64,000 bases of DNA from Oryzomonas japonica (GCF_008802365.1 NZ_VZQZ01000010.1:1-64000), one strand, 5' to 3'. Counted from the first letter of the stretch, positions 44,041-54,092 are shown. The notes: generated by a model from the letters alone, not told the origin. Numbers and translations are program-made.

Positions 44041-46695
44041 TCACCTGTGCCCGAGCGGCACACCATCCCCCGGATTGGCCAGCCCCAGGCGGGATATGGC
44101 CTCCCAGAGGGCAACCATGGTGTAGGGCTTCTGGATGAACCCGTCCAGTCCCTTGCCGGCGAACCGGGGGGCGACCTCCTGTTTGTTGTAGCCGCTGGAC
44201 ATGATGACCCTGATCCCGGGGTCAAGCCGCCTGAGTTCCCGGAAGCACTGTTCCCCGTCCATGTTCGGCATGGTCAGGTCCAGGATGACGAAGGCGATGC
44301 CGGGGGTGTTCCGGCACAACTCCACCGCCTCCCGGCCGTCCACGGCGGTGATGGGAGCGTACCCCAGCGCCTTCAGCATCTCCGTGCCGATGCCCCGCAC
44401 GCTCTCCTCGTCGTCCGCCAGAAGGACCGTGCCGCTCCCGTGCCACTCGCAGACAGGGGGCTCCGGGGCGGGCAGTTCCGCAGGCAGGGTAGCGGCGGGT
44501 AGCAGCACCTTGAAGGTCGTGCCGCGCCCCGGCTCGCTGTAGACCTTGATGGTCCCGTGGTGGCCGCGGATGATGCCGAGCACCGCGGCCATGCCCAGAC
44601 CCCGCCCGGTGAACTTGGTGGTGAAGAAGGGGTCGAAGATCTTCGCCATGGTCTCCCGGTCCATGCCGCAGCCGGTATCGGCGATTTCAAGCCAGGCGTA
44701 AAACCCCGGGCCTATGCTCTCGTTCAGCCAGGCGTCCTTCAGGTACGCCGCGTCGCACTCCATGCAGCCGGTGGTGATGGCGATCACGCCGTCCCGGTCG
44801 CCGATGGCCTCCGAGGCGTTGATCACCAGATTCATGACGACCTGGCGCAGTTGGGTGGCGTCGGCCTCCACCGCCGCGAGTTTCGGGCAGAGGTTGAGCC
44901 GCAGCGATACCTTCTTGGAGATGGAGACCTCCAGCATCTGGACCATTTCTTCCAGGATGCGGTTCAGGTCGATGCTCTCGACAAGGAATTTTCCCTTGCC
45001 CGAGTAGGCCAGCATCTGCTTGGCCAGATCCGCGGCCCGGGCGGCGGCCTCCTCGATCTTGTGCAGGTTCTCCACGCAGGGGGATTCCCTGTTGATGCGC
45101 ATCAGCGCCAGGTCCGCATTGCCGATGATGACCATGAGGATGTTGTTGAAGTCGTGGGCGATGCCCCCGGCCAGGACCCCCAGACCTTCCAGCTTCTGGG
45201 CGTGCAGCATCTGCTGTTCGATCTTGCGGCGTTCCTCCTCGGCATGCTTGATCTCGCTGATATCGCTGATGTGCCCCACGATGCCGATGAGCCCGCCGTG
45301 ATCGTCCTCGTAACGGCGGCCGGTGAAATACCCCCAGAAGACGCTGCCGTCCTTCCGCAGGTAGGGCCGTTCGGTGCTTATGGTATCGATTTCCCGGCCG
45401 ACGATCCTGCGCAGGTTTTCGCTGCAGGGGGAACGCTGGTCCGGCGGGACGTGGTCGGTATAATGGGAGCCGGTCAGCTCCTCCGGGGTGCGGCCGAGCA
45501 TCTCGGCCAGGCGCCCGTTGGCCACCATGATCGTGCAGGCCGCGTCCAGCAGCACGATGCCGGCCTGGGACGACTCGAAGAGCACCCGCATCTGCCCCTC
45601 GCTGTCCCGCAGGGCGCTCTCCCGCCGTTCAAGCTGCTCGGCCATGTGGTCGAAGGTCTGCCCCAGGGCTCCCAGTTCGCCCCCCCGCACCAGTTCCGCC
45701 ACCCGGATCTTCCGTTCCCCCTCGGCCAGGCGCCGGGAGGCGTCCGTCAACACCGAGATCCGCCGGATGATGAGACGGGTGCCCACCAGGTAGGCTGCCC
45801 CGGCCGCCAGGAGCAGAAAGGCCGACAGCAGGGACACGTTCATGAGGAACTGGGTGTCCGCCGAAGCCAGGGCCGCGTTATAGGGGATGGTCATCCGGGC
45901 GTACAGGTAGGGCTCCGCCTCGCCCTCGAGGCGCATCTTGCGGTAGCTGGCGATGCGCCGGTCCCCCGCCATGCTGTCGATGCTGCCGGTCGCCTCCTCC
46001 GGCCCCGCGACCATCTGCCGGAACAGGTCGGCCCGCAGCGGGGTGCCGATCCTCGGGTTCGCCTCCCTGCTGGCGTAGATGATGATGCCCCGATGATCCA
46101 CGAGCAGGAGCCCGGTTTTGGGAGGGAGCTTGAACTGCTCCACGATATTCTGGTAGAAATCCAGATTGAGGGTGGCGACGATGACCCCGGCGATGGCGCC
46201 GTCCCGGCCCCGGTAGGGATAGGCGTAGCTGATGGCGGGCCTGTTGGTGGTGCGGCCGATAAGGTATTCGCTGGAGGAGAGGCGGCCGCTGGCCAGGGCG
46301 TTTCTGAAATGGCGGCGGTCGGCGATGGAGAGGGGGAGGATGGCCGGTATGCCCGAGCACCAGACGTTGCCCAGGGGATCGGCGATCAGGAGGTTGGCGT
46401 ACTGGGGGTTGAGCAGGACCAGGCTCTTCAGGATCGCCCCGGTCCGGGCCGCATCCTCGCCCGTGACCTCGGGGAGCCGGCCAAGGGTGGCCAGCAACTG
46501 TTCGGTCGCCGCCGTGAGGTTCTGCTGCTCCGAGACGATGCGCCCCACCACCCTCCGGGTCTCCGCTCCGGCGCTCGCGACGACCTCGTCCCGGTGATGC
46601 AGCCCGGTATGGATGATAATGCCGACACAGGGGAGCGCAACGATCCCTATGATGAAGAAGAGTACGGTTTTGACGGACAGCGGCGCATGGGACAT
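44041..46695 (-). CDS. Hybrid sensor histidine kinase (Cache-HAMP-PAS-HisKA-HATPase-REC)
   Basis: An 884-residue membrane kinase. A double-Cache-like periplasmic sensor (about 35-280) lies between two membrane helices (about 10-30 and 285-308), followed by HAMP (about 310-360), PAS (about 375-490, with VANGRLAEMLGRTPEELTG), HisKA with His in GGIAHDFNNIL, HATPase (IADTGCGMDRET, GRGLGMAAVLG) and a receiver with the phospho-acceptor in FVILDLTMPNMDG. GAAGGGA precedes the ATG. The single-domain receiver gene upstream (46837-47208) is a plausible partner. Confidence 0.95.
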   Translation of the reverse strand: MSHAPLSVKTVLFFIIGIVALPCVGIIIHTGLHHRDEVVASAGAETRRVVGRIVSEQQNLTAATEQLLATLGRLPEVTGEDAARTGAILKSLVLLNPQYANLLIADPLGNVWCSGIPAILPLSIADRRHFRNALASGRLSSSEYLIGRTTNRPAISYAYPYRGRDGAIAGVIVATLNLDFYQNIVEQFKLPPKTGLLLVDHRGIIIYASREANPRIGTPLRADLFRQMVAGPEEATGSIDSMAGDRRIASYRKMRLEGEAEPYLYARMTIPYNAALASADTQFLMNVSLLSAFLLLAAGAAYLVGTRLIIRRISVLTDASRRLAEGERKIRVAELVRGGELGALGQTFDHMAEQLERRESALRDSEGQMRVLFESSQAGIVLLDAACTIMVANGRLAEMLGRTPEELTGSHYTDHVPPDQRSPCSENLRRIVGREIDTISTERPYLRKDGSVFWGYFTGRRYEDDHGGLIGIVGHISDISEIKHAEEERRKIEQQMLHAQKLEGLGVLAGGIAHDFNNILMVIIGNADLALMRINRESPCVENLHKIEEAAARAADLAKQMLAYSGKGKFLVESIDLNRILEEMVQMLEVSISKKVSLRLNLCPKLAAVEADATQLRQVVMNLVINASEAIGDRDGVIAITTGCMECDAAYLKDAWLNESIGPGFYAWLEIADTGCGMDRETMAKIFDPFFTTKFTGRGLGMAAVLGIIRGHHGTIKVYSEPGRGTTFKVLLPAATLPAELPAPEPPVCEWHGSGTVLLADDEESVRGIGTEMLKALGYAPITAVDGREAVELCRNTPGIAFVILDLTMPNMDGEQCFRELRRLDPGIRVIMSSGYNKQEVAPRFAGKGLDGFIQKPYTMVALWEAISRLGLANPGDGVPLGHR

Positions 46696-46836
46696 CGGGG
46701 GAATCCCTTCGGTCGGTTAGGGTTGCCGGTACCAGGTGACATCTATTTCTTCGTGGCAATGTCCGGTTAGGTAGTTGCGGTCAGCTCCCCTCCCGTGACG
46801 GTGTATAGACTGGGGAGCTAGAGATGTTCCCATATC

Positions 46837-47208
46837 CTAGCGTCCCACGACGCGCCGCACGGCAGCGGACAGGCTCTCCAGGTTGAACGGCTTCTGGACG
46901 AAACCGTCCACCCCCACCTCCCCGAAGGATTCCGCGACCTCCCGTTCGCTATAACCGCTGGCGAGGATGACCTTGACGTCCGGCCGGATGCGGCGCAGTT
47001 CCTTGAAGACCGCGATGCCGTCCATGATCGGCATGCTCATGTCCAGGAGCACCCCGGCGATCCCGTCCCCCTGGTCCCGGAAGATACGGACGGCCTCAGG
47101 GCCGTTGGCGGCGGCAAGGGTCGCAAAACCGAGTTCCTCGAGCATGGCGGCCGAAACGTCGCGGATCATCTCCTCGTCGTCGACGATCAGGATGGTTTTC
47201 TCGGGCAT
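46837..47208 (-). CDS. Stand-alone response-regulator receiver (CheY-like)
   Basis: A 123-residue single receiver domain: acidic pocket IVDDEEM near the start, phospho-acceptor Asp in VLLDMSMPIMDG, Thr/Ser position in LASGYSE and the Lys in FVQKPF. No output domain, so it works by protein contact or as a phosphorelay intermediate. It closely resembles the receiver at the end of the downstream hybrid kinase. AGGAGG precedes the start. Confidence 0.93.
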   Translation of the reverse strand: MPEKTILIVDDEEMIRDVSAAMLEELGFATLAAANGPEAVRIFRDQGDGIAGVLLDMSMPIMDGIAVFKELRRIRPDVKVILASGYSEREVAESFGEVGVDGFVQKPFNLESLSAAVRRVVGR

Positions 47209-47315
47209 GATGGTCCTCCTGTGTAACTTTTATGGGAAAGGGGGGTTATGGGACCAATGGGACGCATAGGTCCTCAAACTATCATACGTCCCAGCTCCCG
47301 TTACCCCTCTTGTCT

Positions 47316-48539
47316 TCACAACCCAAAACGCCAGCCATAGGCCGTTTTCTGGCAGTTCAGGACCGCCATGAGCGGTATCCCCAACACTTCCAGACGTTCG
47401 GCGGCGCGCTCGAATTCCAGGCTTTCTATCTGCTCCACCAGACTCAGCAGCACGCCGAAGTCCCCCTCCCTGTGCAGCAAGGCATCCAGGACCTCGTCGG
47501 AGAGATGAAGATTCGCCACGATCTCCTCCATGGGGAGATCGAAGACGGCGGTGAGGATCGACAGTATGCCGATCATGTAGCCTTCATCGGCGGCATGACG
47601 GTTCCTGCGCACCAGGGGGGTCTGTTTGACCAACTCCTCCATGAAGACCGCCCGCACCGCGGCCAGGTCGATGGCCGGGTCGTCCAGGCACGTCTCCCCG
47701 TCCGTGGCGAAGATCGCCAGTTGCACCCAGCGTTTGAGCTGGCGCAGCCCGATCATCATGACGGCGTGGCGGATGGAGACGACCTTTGCCCGCAGCCCCA
47801 GGGAGATGGAGTTGACCAGGACCAGCAGTTTGTAGACGAGCGGCGGGCTCTGCTTGATCGTTTGCTCCAGATCCTCAAGTTCCGCCTCGGCGGTGAGCTG
47901 CTGCATCAGCTTGAAGATAACGGCGGAAGAGTCGTCCCAGCGCCGCTTCTTCATGACGGCCGGCCGGGAGAACGTATTCCCCTGGAACAGGTCGAAGCCC
48001 AAGCGGTTGCATTCCTGGTAGCGCTCCCGGCTATCGACCTTTTCCGCCAGAAGCTTGACCGGGTACGGCCTGAACTGCTCGACCAGCAGGGCCATGCCGG
48101 CGCTGTCCACCCCGGTGATATCGATCTTTATGACGTTGACCACGCCGTCGTACAACTCCCGGCAGCGGGGATCGTAGGTGTGGTCGTCCAGGGCCAGCAG
48201 GTACCCTTTTGCCCTCAGTTCGCGGCAGCGCCCGATCACGTCGGGGGTGATGGCGACGGTTTCCAGCAGTTCTATGCCGAACCGTTCCGGCGGCAGGATT
48301 TCCAGGGTATCGCTCATGAGCAGGTCCGCATCCACGTTGACGAACCCGCGATGCCTCCCCATGGCGGCCTGTGTGCCGAAGCAGGAGATCGTATTCATGA
48401 TGGTATTGGATGTGGCGCTGACGTCACCCTGAATCTCGGCATGGTCCGGCGCTTCCGATGACCTGAATAACAGCTCGTAGGCGACGATCTCCTCCGCCTT
48501 GCTGACGATGGCCTGCCTGCCGATGAAGTGCTGCCCCAT
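47316..48539 (-). CDS. EAL-HDOD signalling protein
   Basis: A 407-residue protein of the EAL-HDOD (YuxH/CdgJ) type. The N-terminal EAL-like domain (about 1-200) begins RQAIVSKAEEIVAYELLFRS. The catalytic EAL reads ELL, and other metal-binding acids appear missing (NVDADLL, ALDDHTYD), so c-di-GMP hydrolysis is unlikely. The C-terminal HDOD domain (about 205-400) carries LVNSISLGLRAKVVSIRHAV. It probably acts as a protein-interaction hub. Its ATG overlaps the stop of the preceding hybrid kinase as TAATG, so the two are coupled. Confidence 0.88.
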   Translation of the reverse strand: MGQHFIGRQAIVSKAEEIVAYELLFRSSEAPDHAEIQGDVSATSNTIMNTISCFGTQAAMGRHRGFVNVDADLLMSDTLEILPPERFGIELLETVAITPDVIGRCRELRAKGYLLALDDHTYDPRCRELYDGVVNVIKIDITGVDSAGMALLVEQFRPYPVKLLAEKVDSRERYQECNRLGFDLFQGNTFSRPAVMKKRRWDDSSAVIFKLMQQLTAEAELEDLEQTIKQSPPLVYKLLVLVNSISLGLRAKVVSIRHAVMMIGLRQLKRWVQLAIFATDGETCLDDPAIDLAAVRAVFMEELVKQTPLVRRNRHAADEGYMIGILSILTAVFDLPMEEIVANLHLSDEVLDALLHREGDFGVLLSLVEQIESLEFERAAERLEVLGIPLMAVLNCQKTAYGWRFGL

Positions 48540-51217
48540 TAGCGCATCTCCCCCATCCCCGCCGGCGCGCCGGACGACGGCTCAGGGGTCCCGTTCAGGA
48601 TCGAGTCGATCTTTTTCAGAAGTTCTCTCGTGGTGAACGGTTTCTGAATGAAGTTGATCCCCCGGTCCCGAGCGCCGTTGTGGAGGATGGTGGTGTCGGT
48701 GTATCCCGACATGTAGAGGGTCGCGAGCCCCGGATGGGTCTTCTGCATCTTTTCCTGCAACTCCGGGCCGTTCATGTCGGGCATGACCACGTCGGTGAGC
48801 AGCAGGTCCACCTCCCGGCCGGCGCTCAGGGTGAGGGCCTGCCGGGGCCCTGCCGCGACGATCAGCCGGCAGTTGCAACTGTCCAGCAGGTCCCGGACCA
48901 GGTTGCGCACCATATCGTTGTCCTCCACCAACAGGATGGTGCTGCCGGCCACGTTGACCTCCGAGATCTCCGCGGCGCTTGCGGTTTCCACCGGCACGGC
49001 GCCCTCATCCAGGGGGAAGAAGATCTTGAAGGTCGTCCCCTCCCCCCGCTCGCTGAACACCACGATATGCCCGCCATGCTGTTTGACCAGGCCGTAGACC
49101 GTGGCCAGCCCCAGGCCCGACCCCTTGCCCACATCCTTGGTGGTGAAGAACGGCTCGAAGATGTGGGCAATGGTCTCCCGGTCCATGCCGGCGCCGGTGT
49201 CGCTGACCCCCAGCATCAGGTACCTGCCCGGCGCAAGCCCCTCATGCTGGCGGACGTATTCGTCGTCCAGGGTCACCGGCGCCGTTTCGATGGTGATGGC
49301 GCCCTGGTCGAAGATGGCGTCCTGGGCGTTGATCGCCAGGTTCATGAGGATCTGTTCCAGCTGGTTCCGGTCGGCGCGGACGGTGTAGACGATCTCCGAG
49401 AGGCGCAGCCGGATGGCGATGTTTTCCCGGATGGTCCGGCGCAGGATCTCGTAGAACGAGGCGATGACATTGTTCAGGTCCACCGGCCGCATTTCGAGGA
49501 ACTGTTTGCGGCTGAAGCTCAGAAGCTGCTGGGTGAGGGCCCTGGCCTTGTCGGCCGCCTGCATGATCCGGTCGACCCGCTCGAAATCCCGGCTGTCTGC
49601 CGGCAAGCGGTTCTTCAGCAACTCGGCATAGCCCAGGATCGGCGTCAGCAGGTTGTTGAAGTCGTGGGCGATCCCCCCGGCCAGGCGGCCGATGGACTCG
49701 ATCTTCTGGGACTGGCTCAACTGGACCATCAGCGCCTGCCGCTCGGCTTCCCCCGCCCGGCGCTCCGAGATGTCCCGCAGGATGGCGCAGTCGTACCCCT
49801 GGCCGTCGATTTCCAGATAATTGGCCGACACGTCCACGGGCACCCGGCGGCCGTCCCGGGTTTGGGCCGCGGCCTCGAAATGCAGGTGCCCCTCCCGGCG
49901 CAGCTCTTCCCAATGGGCGAGCCATGATTCGGCCGTAGCGTGGGAGGAAACGTCCCACGCCCGCAGGGCAAGCAACTCCCGCCGCTCGTAGCCGCTCAGG
50001 CGGCAGGCGGCGTCGTTGACGTAGAGAATCCTGCCGTCCGGGGCGATCCAGGAGACGGCATCCGGCATCCGGTCCATGACGCTGGCCGACCTCTGCAAAT
50101 CCGCTTCGATCCGTTTGCGCAGGACGATCTCTTCGCCCAGTTGGGCGTTGCGCGCCTCCAGCTGGGAGGTCCGATCCCGGACCATCTCCTCCAACCGCTC
50201 CCGGTGCCGGAGCAGTTCGGCCTTCCCCCGCTCCTCGCGCCTGCGGTTACGGTAGAGCAGCCGGGCGGTCACGAGCGACCCGGCGGCAAAGAGGGCCACC
50301 AGGGCCGACATGAGCGCCGCTTCCGTGCGCCAGGGGGCCAGGTAGTCGTCGACGGCCAGGCCTGTCGTTACGTAGAAGGGGTAGTTTGCGATCTTGCGGA
50401 AGGAAAAGATGCGCTCCCCCGGGTCCAGGCTCCCCCGGGTCCGGTAGGTGCCGGAGGTATGCCCTCCCCGGACCAGCCCCCGCAACTCCGGCGGCACCAC
50501 GGTGCTGCCGGTGCTGCTCTTCCCCCCCGCCTGTTCGGGATAGCGCACCATGACGGCCAGGTCTGCGTCCCGCAGGGCGATGAGGCCGTGCGCGCCCAGG
50601 TCGAAGGAGGCGCACAGCCGGACAAAATAATCCAGGGATACGGCGGCACAGGCGATGCCGGCGAAGCTGCCGTCCGGGTTGTCCATGCGCCGGACGATGT
50701 TGACGACCCACCGGTTGGTGATCCGGCTCACAAGCGGCTTGGTGACGATCAGGCCGATCCAGGGATTCTGGCCGGCGCTGACGAAGTAGTCGCGATCGGA
50801 GATGTCGACCGGCGTTTCGAGGGCCGTCCGTTCGCTGAAGACGATCTCGCCCCGGGCGTTGGCTATCCTCAGGTCCTGGATTTCGGAGATACGTTCGTCA
50901 TGGGCGCGGAGGTAGGAGCGCAGAGCCGGGCCGTCGATGCCGCCGTTTTTGATCTGCCGTTCGGCCTCCTTTTTCACCGCAAAGACGGTGAGGCTGGCCT
51001 TGTCCATAATGCCGGCAATGGTCAGGTTGAGGGACTGGGACAGGTTCTGGGTCCGGATGACGGCGCGGCTCTCGTACTGCCGGTGGCTCCGGTAGAGGGA
51101 ATAGCCTGCCAGCCCGGCGACGAACAGGTTGAGGAGCAGGCAACTCGCCGCGAGCCAGGGGAGAAAGACCCGGGTGGATATGACCGGGTTGGATGTAGAG
51201 AGGGGGGCTTCGGGCAT
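48539..51217 (-). CDS. Hybrid histidine kinase, tandem paralogue 1
   Basis: An 892-residue membrane kinase. The ATG at 51217 is preferred because it aligns with the start of its paralogue; GGAGG lies 12 bases upstream. A periplasmic Cache-type sensor (about 45-310) lies between membrane helices near 20-42 and 315-335, followed by a coiled coil, PAS (about 385-500), HisKA (GGIAHDFNNLLTPILGY), HATPase (VSDTGAGMDRET) and a receiver (LLLTDVVMPDMNG). The cytoplasmic half is nearly identical to the kinase at 51356-53989 while the sensor differs more, the pattern of duplication followed by sensor divergence. It is translationally coupled to the EAL-HDOD gene. Confidence 0.94.
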   Translation of the reverse strand: MPEAPLSTSNPVISTRVFLPWLAASCLLLNLFVAGLAGYSLYRSHRQYESRAVIRTQNLSQSLNLTIAGIMDKASLTVFAVKKEAERQIKNGGIDGPALRSYLRAHDERISEIQDLRIANARGEIVFSERTALETPVDISDRDYFVSAGQNPWIGLIVTKPLVSRITNRWVVNIVRRMDNPDGSFAGIACAAVSLDYFVRLCASFDLGAHGLIALRDADLAVMVRYPEQAGGKSSTGSTVVPPELRGLVRGGHTSGTYRTRGSLDPGERIFSFRKIANYPFYVTTGLAVDDYLAPWRTEAALMSALVALFAAGSLVTARLLYRNRRREERGKAELLRHRERLEEMVRDRTSQLEARNAQLGEEIVLRKRIEADLQRSASVMDRMPDAVSWIAPDGRILYVNDAACRLSGYERRELLALRAWDVSSHATAESWLAHWEELRREGHLHFEAAAQTRDGRRVPVDVSANYLEIDGQGYDCAILRDISERRAGEAERQALMVQLSQSQKIESIGRLAGGIAHDFNNLLTPILGYAELLKNRLPADSRDFERVDRIMQAADKARALTQQLLSFSRKQFLEMRPVDLNNVIASFYEILRRTIRENIAIRLRLSEIVYTVRADRNQLEQILMNLAINAQDAIFDQGAITIETAPVTLDDEYVRQHEGLAPGRYLMLGVSDTGAGMDRETIAHIFEPFFTTKDVGKGSGLGLATVYGLVKQHGGHIVVFSERGEGTTFKIFFPLDEGAVPVETASAAEISEVNVAGSTILLVEDNDMVRNLVRDLLDSCNCRLIVAAGPRQALTLSAGREVDLLLTDVVMPDMNGPELQEKMQKTHPGLATLYMSGYTDTTILHNGARDRGINFIQKPFTTRELLKKIDSILNGTPEPSSGAPAGMGEMR

Positions 51218-51298
51218 TGTGGGGAACAGCCTCCGCTCGGCGCCGGTCACCTGCCGATGCGACCGATCCGCTTGATATCATTGAAATATCAACAATTA

Positions 51299-51326
51299 AT
51301 TATAAACTATAATAGAAAACCGTCAA
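51299..51326 (-). promoter_or_regulatory. Promoter of kinase paralogue 1
   Basis: Minus strand: TTGACG (51321-51326), 16 bp, perfect TATAAT (51299-51304), preceded by CACTATTATG. The same design lies before paralogue 2. Confidence 0.75.
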
Positions 51327-51355
51327 CATAATAGTGGGCGGGTTGCGCGCGGCGG

Positions 51356-53989
51356 TTAGTGCCCGGCCGGGCCGTTCAGGATGGCGTCGATCTTTCTCAT
51401 GAGATCCCCGGCGGTAAACGGTTTCTGGATGAAGTTGACGCCATCGTCCAGCACGCTGTGGTGGACGATGGTGTCGTTGGTGTATCCCGACATGTAGAGC
51501 GTCGCAAGGCCCGGGTGGCTCGACCGCATTTTTTCACACAATTCCGGGCCGTTCATGTCGGGCATGACCACATCGGTGAGCAGCAGGTCCACCTCCCGGC
51601 CCGCGCTCAGTTCCAGGGCCTGGCGGGGTCCCCCGGCAACGATCAGCCGGCAGCCGCACCCTTCCAGGAGATCGCCGACCAGGGTGCGCACCATGTCGTT
51701 GTCCTCCACCAACAGGATGGTGCTGCCGGTCACGTCGACCTCCGAGAGCTTCTCCACAGCCGCCGTTTCCTCGGGCAACGCCCCCTCGACGATCGGCAAG
51801 TAGATCTTGAAGGCCGTGCCCTCCCCCGCCTCGCTCGACACCTGGATATAGCCGTTGTGCTGTTCGACCAGGCCGTAGACCGTGGCCAGCCCCAGGCCCG
51901 ACCCCTTGCCCACATCCTTGGTGGTGAAGAACGGCTCGAAGACGTGGGCAATGGTCTCCCGGGCCATGCCCGCGCCGGTGTCGCTGACCCCCAGCATCAG
52001 GTACCTGCCCGGCGCAAGCCCCTCGTGCCGGCGGACGTATTCGTCGTCCAGGGTCACCGGCGCCGTTTCGATGGTGATGACGCCCCGGTCCTCGATGGCA
52101 TCCTGGGCGTTGATCGCCAGGTTCATGAGGATCTGTTCCACCTGGTTCCGGTCGGCGCGGACGGCGTAGACGATCTCCGAGAGGCGCAGCCGGATGGCGA
52201 TATTTTCCCGAATGGTCCGGCGCAGGATCTCGTAGAACGACATCACCACGTTGTTCAGATTGACGGTCTTCATCTCCAGGATCTGCTTGCGCCCGAAACT
52301 CAGGAGCTGTTGGGTGAGGGCCTTGGCCTTGCCGGCCGCCTGCATGATCCGGTCGACCTGCTCGAAGTCCCGGCTGTCGGCGGGCAAGTGGTTCTTCAGC
52401 AACTCGGCATAGCCCAGGATCGGCGTCAGCAGGTTGTTGAAGTCGTGGGCGATCCCCCCGGCCAGGCGGCCGATGGACTCGATCTTCTGGGACTGGCTCA
52501 ACTGGATCATCAGCGCCTGCCGCTCGGCCTCCCCCGCCCGCCGCTCCGAGATGTCCCGCAGGATGGAGCAGTTGTACACCTGGCCGTCTATCTCCAGGTA
52601 ATTGGCCGTGATCTCGACCGAAAACAGGCGGCCGTCCCGGGTCGTGGCCTCGGTCTCCATATGGAGGCACTCGCGGCGCTGCAGCTCTTCCATGAAATGC
52701 TGCCACGCCTCGCGATCGAACCCCATCAGGCCGATATCGAGCACCGACAGGGAGAGCATCTCTTCGCGGCTGTAGCCGTACATCCGACAGGCGGCGTCGT
52801 TGACGTACTGGTAGCGGCCGTCCGGGGCGACCAACGCCACGGCGTCGGCCATGCGGTCCATGATGATCGCCGCCTTCTTCAAATCCGCCTCGGCGTGCTT
52901 CCGCAGGACGATCTCCTCGGCCAGCTTGGCGTTGCCCGCCTCCAACTGGGCGGTCCGCTCCCGCACCGTATCCTCCAGCTGCTCCCGGTGCCGGAGCAGC
53001 TCGGCCTTGGCTTCCTCCTCGCGCCTGCGGTTGCGCTGGATCAACCGTGCGGCCAGGAGCGATCCCGCCGCAAAGACGGCCACCAGGAGCGCCATACCCC
53101 GGGCTTCGCGCCGCCAAGGGAGGAGGTAGTCGGCGGTTGCGAGGCCGGCCGTTATATACAGGGGATAGTCGAAGACCTTGTGAAAGGAAAAAGAGCGTTC
53201 CACCGGGTCGATGCTTCCCGGGTTCCGGTAGATGCCGAAGACGTGCCCCGCCCGCACCAACTCCCGCAGTTCCCGGGATACCACGGCGCTGCCGATGCTG
53301 CGCGGCTCCGGGTAGCGGACGATAACGTTCAACGCCCCGTCCCGCAGGGTGATGGCCCCCTGGCGGCCCATGTCGAACGTGGAAAAGAGCCGCATCAGGT
53401 AATCCAGAGAGATGGCGCCGACGACCACACCGGCGAAACTGCCGTCCGGGTTGTCGATGCGCCGGACGATGTTGATCACCCACTTGGCGGCAGAACGCGC
53501 GAACAGGGGTTCGGAGATGATCAAACCGGCCCGGGGGTCGTTCCGGGCCCGGCGGAAGTACTCCCGGTCGTTCACCAGGGTGTCGGGGCCCAAGAGGTGG
53601 AGATCGCCAGAGATGAACGCGCCCCGGGCGTCCGCAACCCGCAGGCCGTCCAACTCGGGTATGAGCAGCCTCTGGGCAAGGATATAGTCGTCCAGGTCCG
53701 GGCCGGCGGCGCGGCCGCTTCTGAGTTGCCGCTCCCGCTCCCGCTGCACCGACAGGAGGGCGATGCCGGTCTTGTCGATAATGCCGGCAATGGTCAGGCT
53801 GAGGGATTGGGACAGGTCCTGGGTCTGGGTGGCGGCGCGGAATTCGTACTGCCGACGGCTTTGGTACAGGGAAAAGCCGACCAGCCCGATCACGAACAGG
53901 TTGGTGAGCAGGACGCCGGCCACGAGCCGGTAGAAAGAAGCACGGCCCGGCGCAGTCGTACCGGATGTCGTGGGGGTGACGTCGGGCAT
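51356..53989 (-). CDS. Hybrid histidine kinase, tandem paralogue 2
   Basis: An 877-residue protein with the same order as paralogue 1: short cytoplasmic N-terminus (MPDVTPTTSG), membrane helix, Cache-type periplasmic sensor, membrane helix, coiled coil, PAS (YVNDAACRMYGYSREEMLSL), HisKA (GGIAHDFNNLL), HATPase (VSDTGAGMARET) and receiver (LLLTDVVMPDMNG). The sensor keeps the same frame (QSLSLTIAGIIDKTGIALL) but many exposed residues differ, so the ligand may differ. The sequence is one continuous frame without sign of decay. It has its own strong promoter. Confidence 0.94.
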   Translation of the reverse strand: MPDVTPTTSGTTAPGRASFYRLVAGVLLTNLFVIGLVGFSLYQSRRQYEFRAATQTQDLSQSLSLTIAGIIDKTGIALLSVQRERERQLRSGRAAGPDLDDYILAQRLLIPELDGLRVADARGAFISGDLHLLGPDTLVNDREYFRRARNDPRAGLIISEPLFARSAAKWVINIVRRIDNPDGSFAGVVVGAISLDYLMRLFSTFDMGRQGAITLRDGALNVIVRYPEPRSIGSAVVSRELRELVRAGHVFGIYRNPGSIDPVERSFSFHKVFDYPLYITAGLATADYLLPWRREARGMALLVAVFAAGSLLAARLIQRNRRREEEAKAELLRHREQLEDTVRERTAQLEAGNAKLAEEIVLRKHAEADLKKAAIIMDRMADAVALVAPDGRYQYVNDAACRMYGYSREEMLSLSVLDIGLMGFDREAWQHFMEELQRRECLHMETEATTRDGRLFSVEITANYLEIDGQVYNCSILRDISERRAGEAERQALMIQLSQSQKIESIGRLAGGIAHDFNNLLTPILGYAELLKNHLPADSRDFEQVDRIMQAAGKAKALTQQLLSFGRKQILEMKTVNLNNVVMSFYEILRRTIRENIAIRLRLSEIVYAVRADRNQVEQILMNLAINAQDAIEDRGVITIETAPVTLDDEYVRRHEGLAPGRYLMLGVSDTGAGMARETIAHVFEPFFTTKDVGKGSGLGLATVYGLVEQHNGYIQVSSEAGEGTAFKIYLPIVEGALPEETAAVEKLSEVDVTGSTILLVEDNDMVRTLVGDLLEGCGCRLIVAGGPRQALELSAGREVDLLLTDVVMPDMNGPELCEKMRSSHPGLATLYMSGYTNDTIVHHSVLDDGVNFIQKPFTAGDLMRKIDAILNGPAGH

Positions 53990-54064
53990 GTGATGCGATC
54001 ACCTCCGCGGGAAAATGGTTTCTGGCCAGATAAACCATTGATTTCCAATTAGAATTATTAAATA

Positions 54065-54092
54065 ATTATAGGGGAAATTTCGGAATCGTCAA
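54065..54092 (-). promoter_or_regulatory. Promoter of kinase paralogue 2
   Basis: Minus strand: TTGACG (54087-54092), 16 bp, perfect TATAAT (54065-54070), preceded by CACTATTGTG. Matches the paralogue 1 promoter, so the duplication included the control region. Confidence 0.75.

Noticed and set aside
51359-54052. An 897-codon plus-strand frame opposite kinase paralogue 2
   Set aside because: Antisense shadow of the kinase; similar shadows occur opposite the other kinases.
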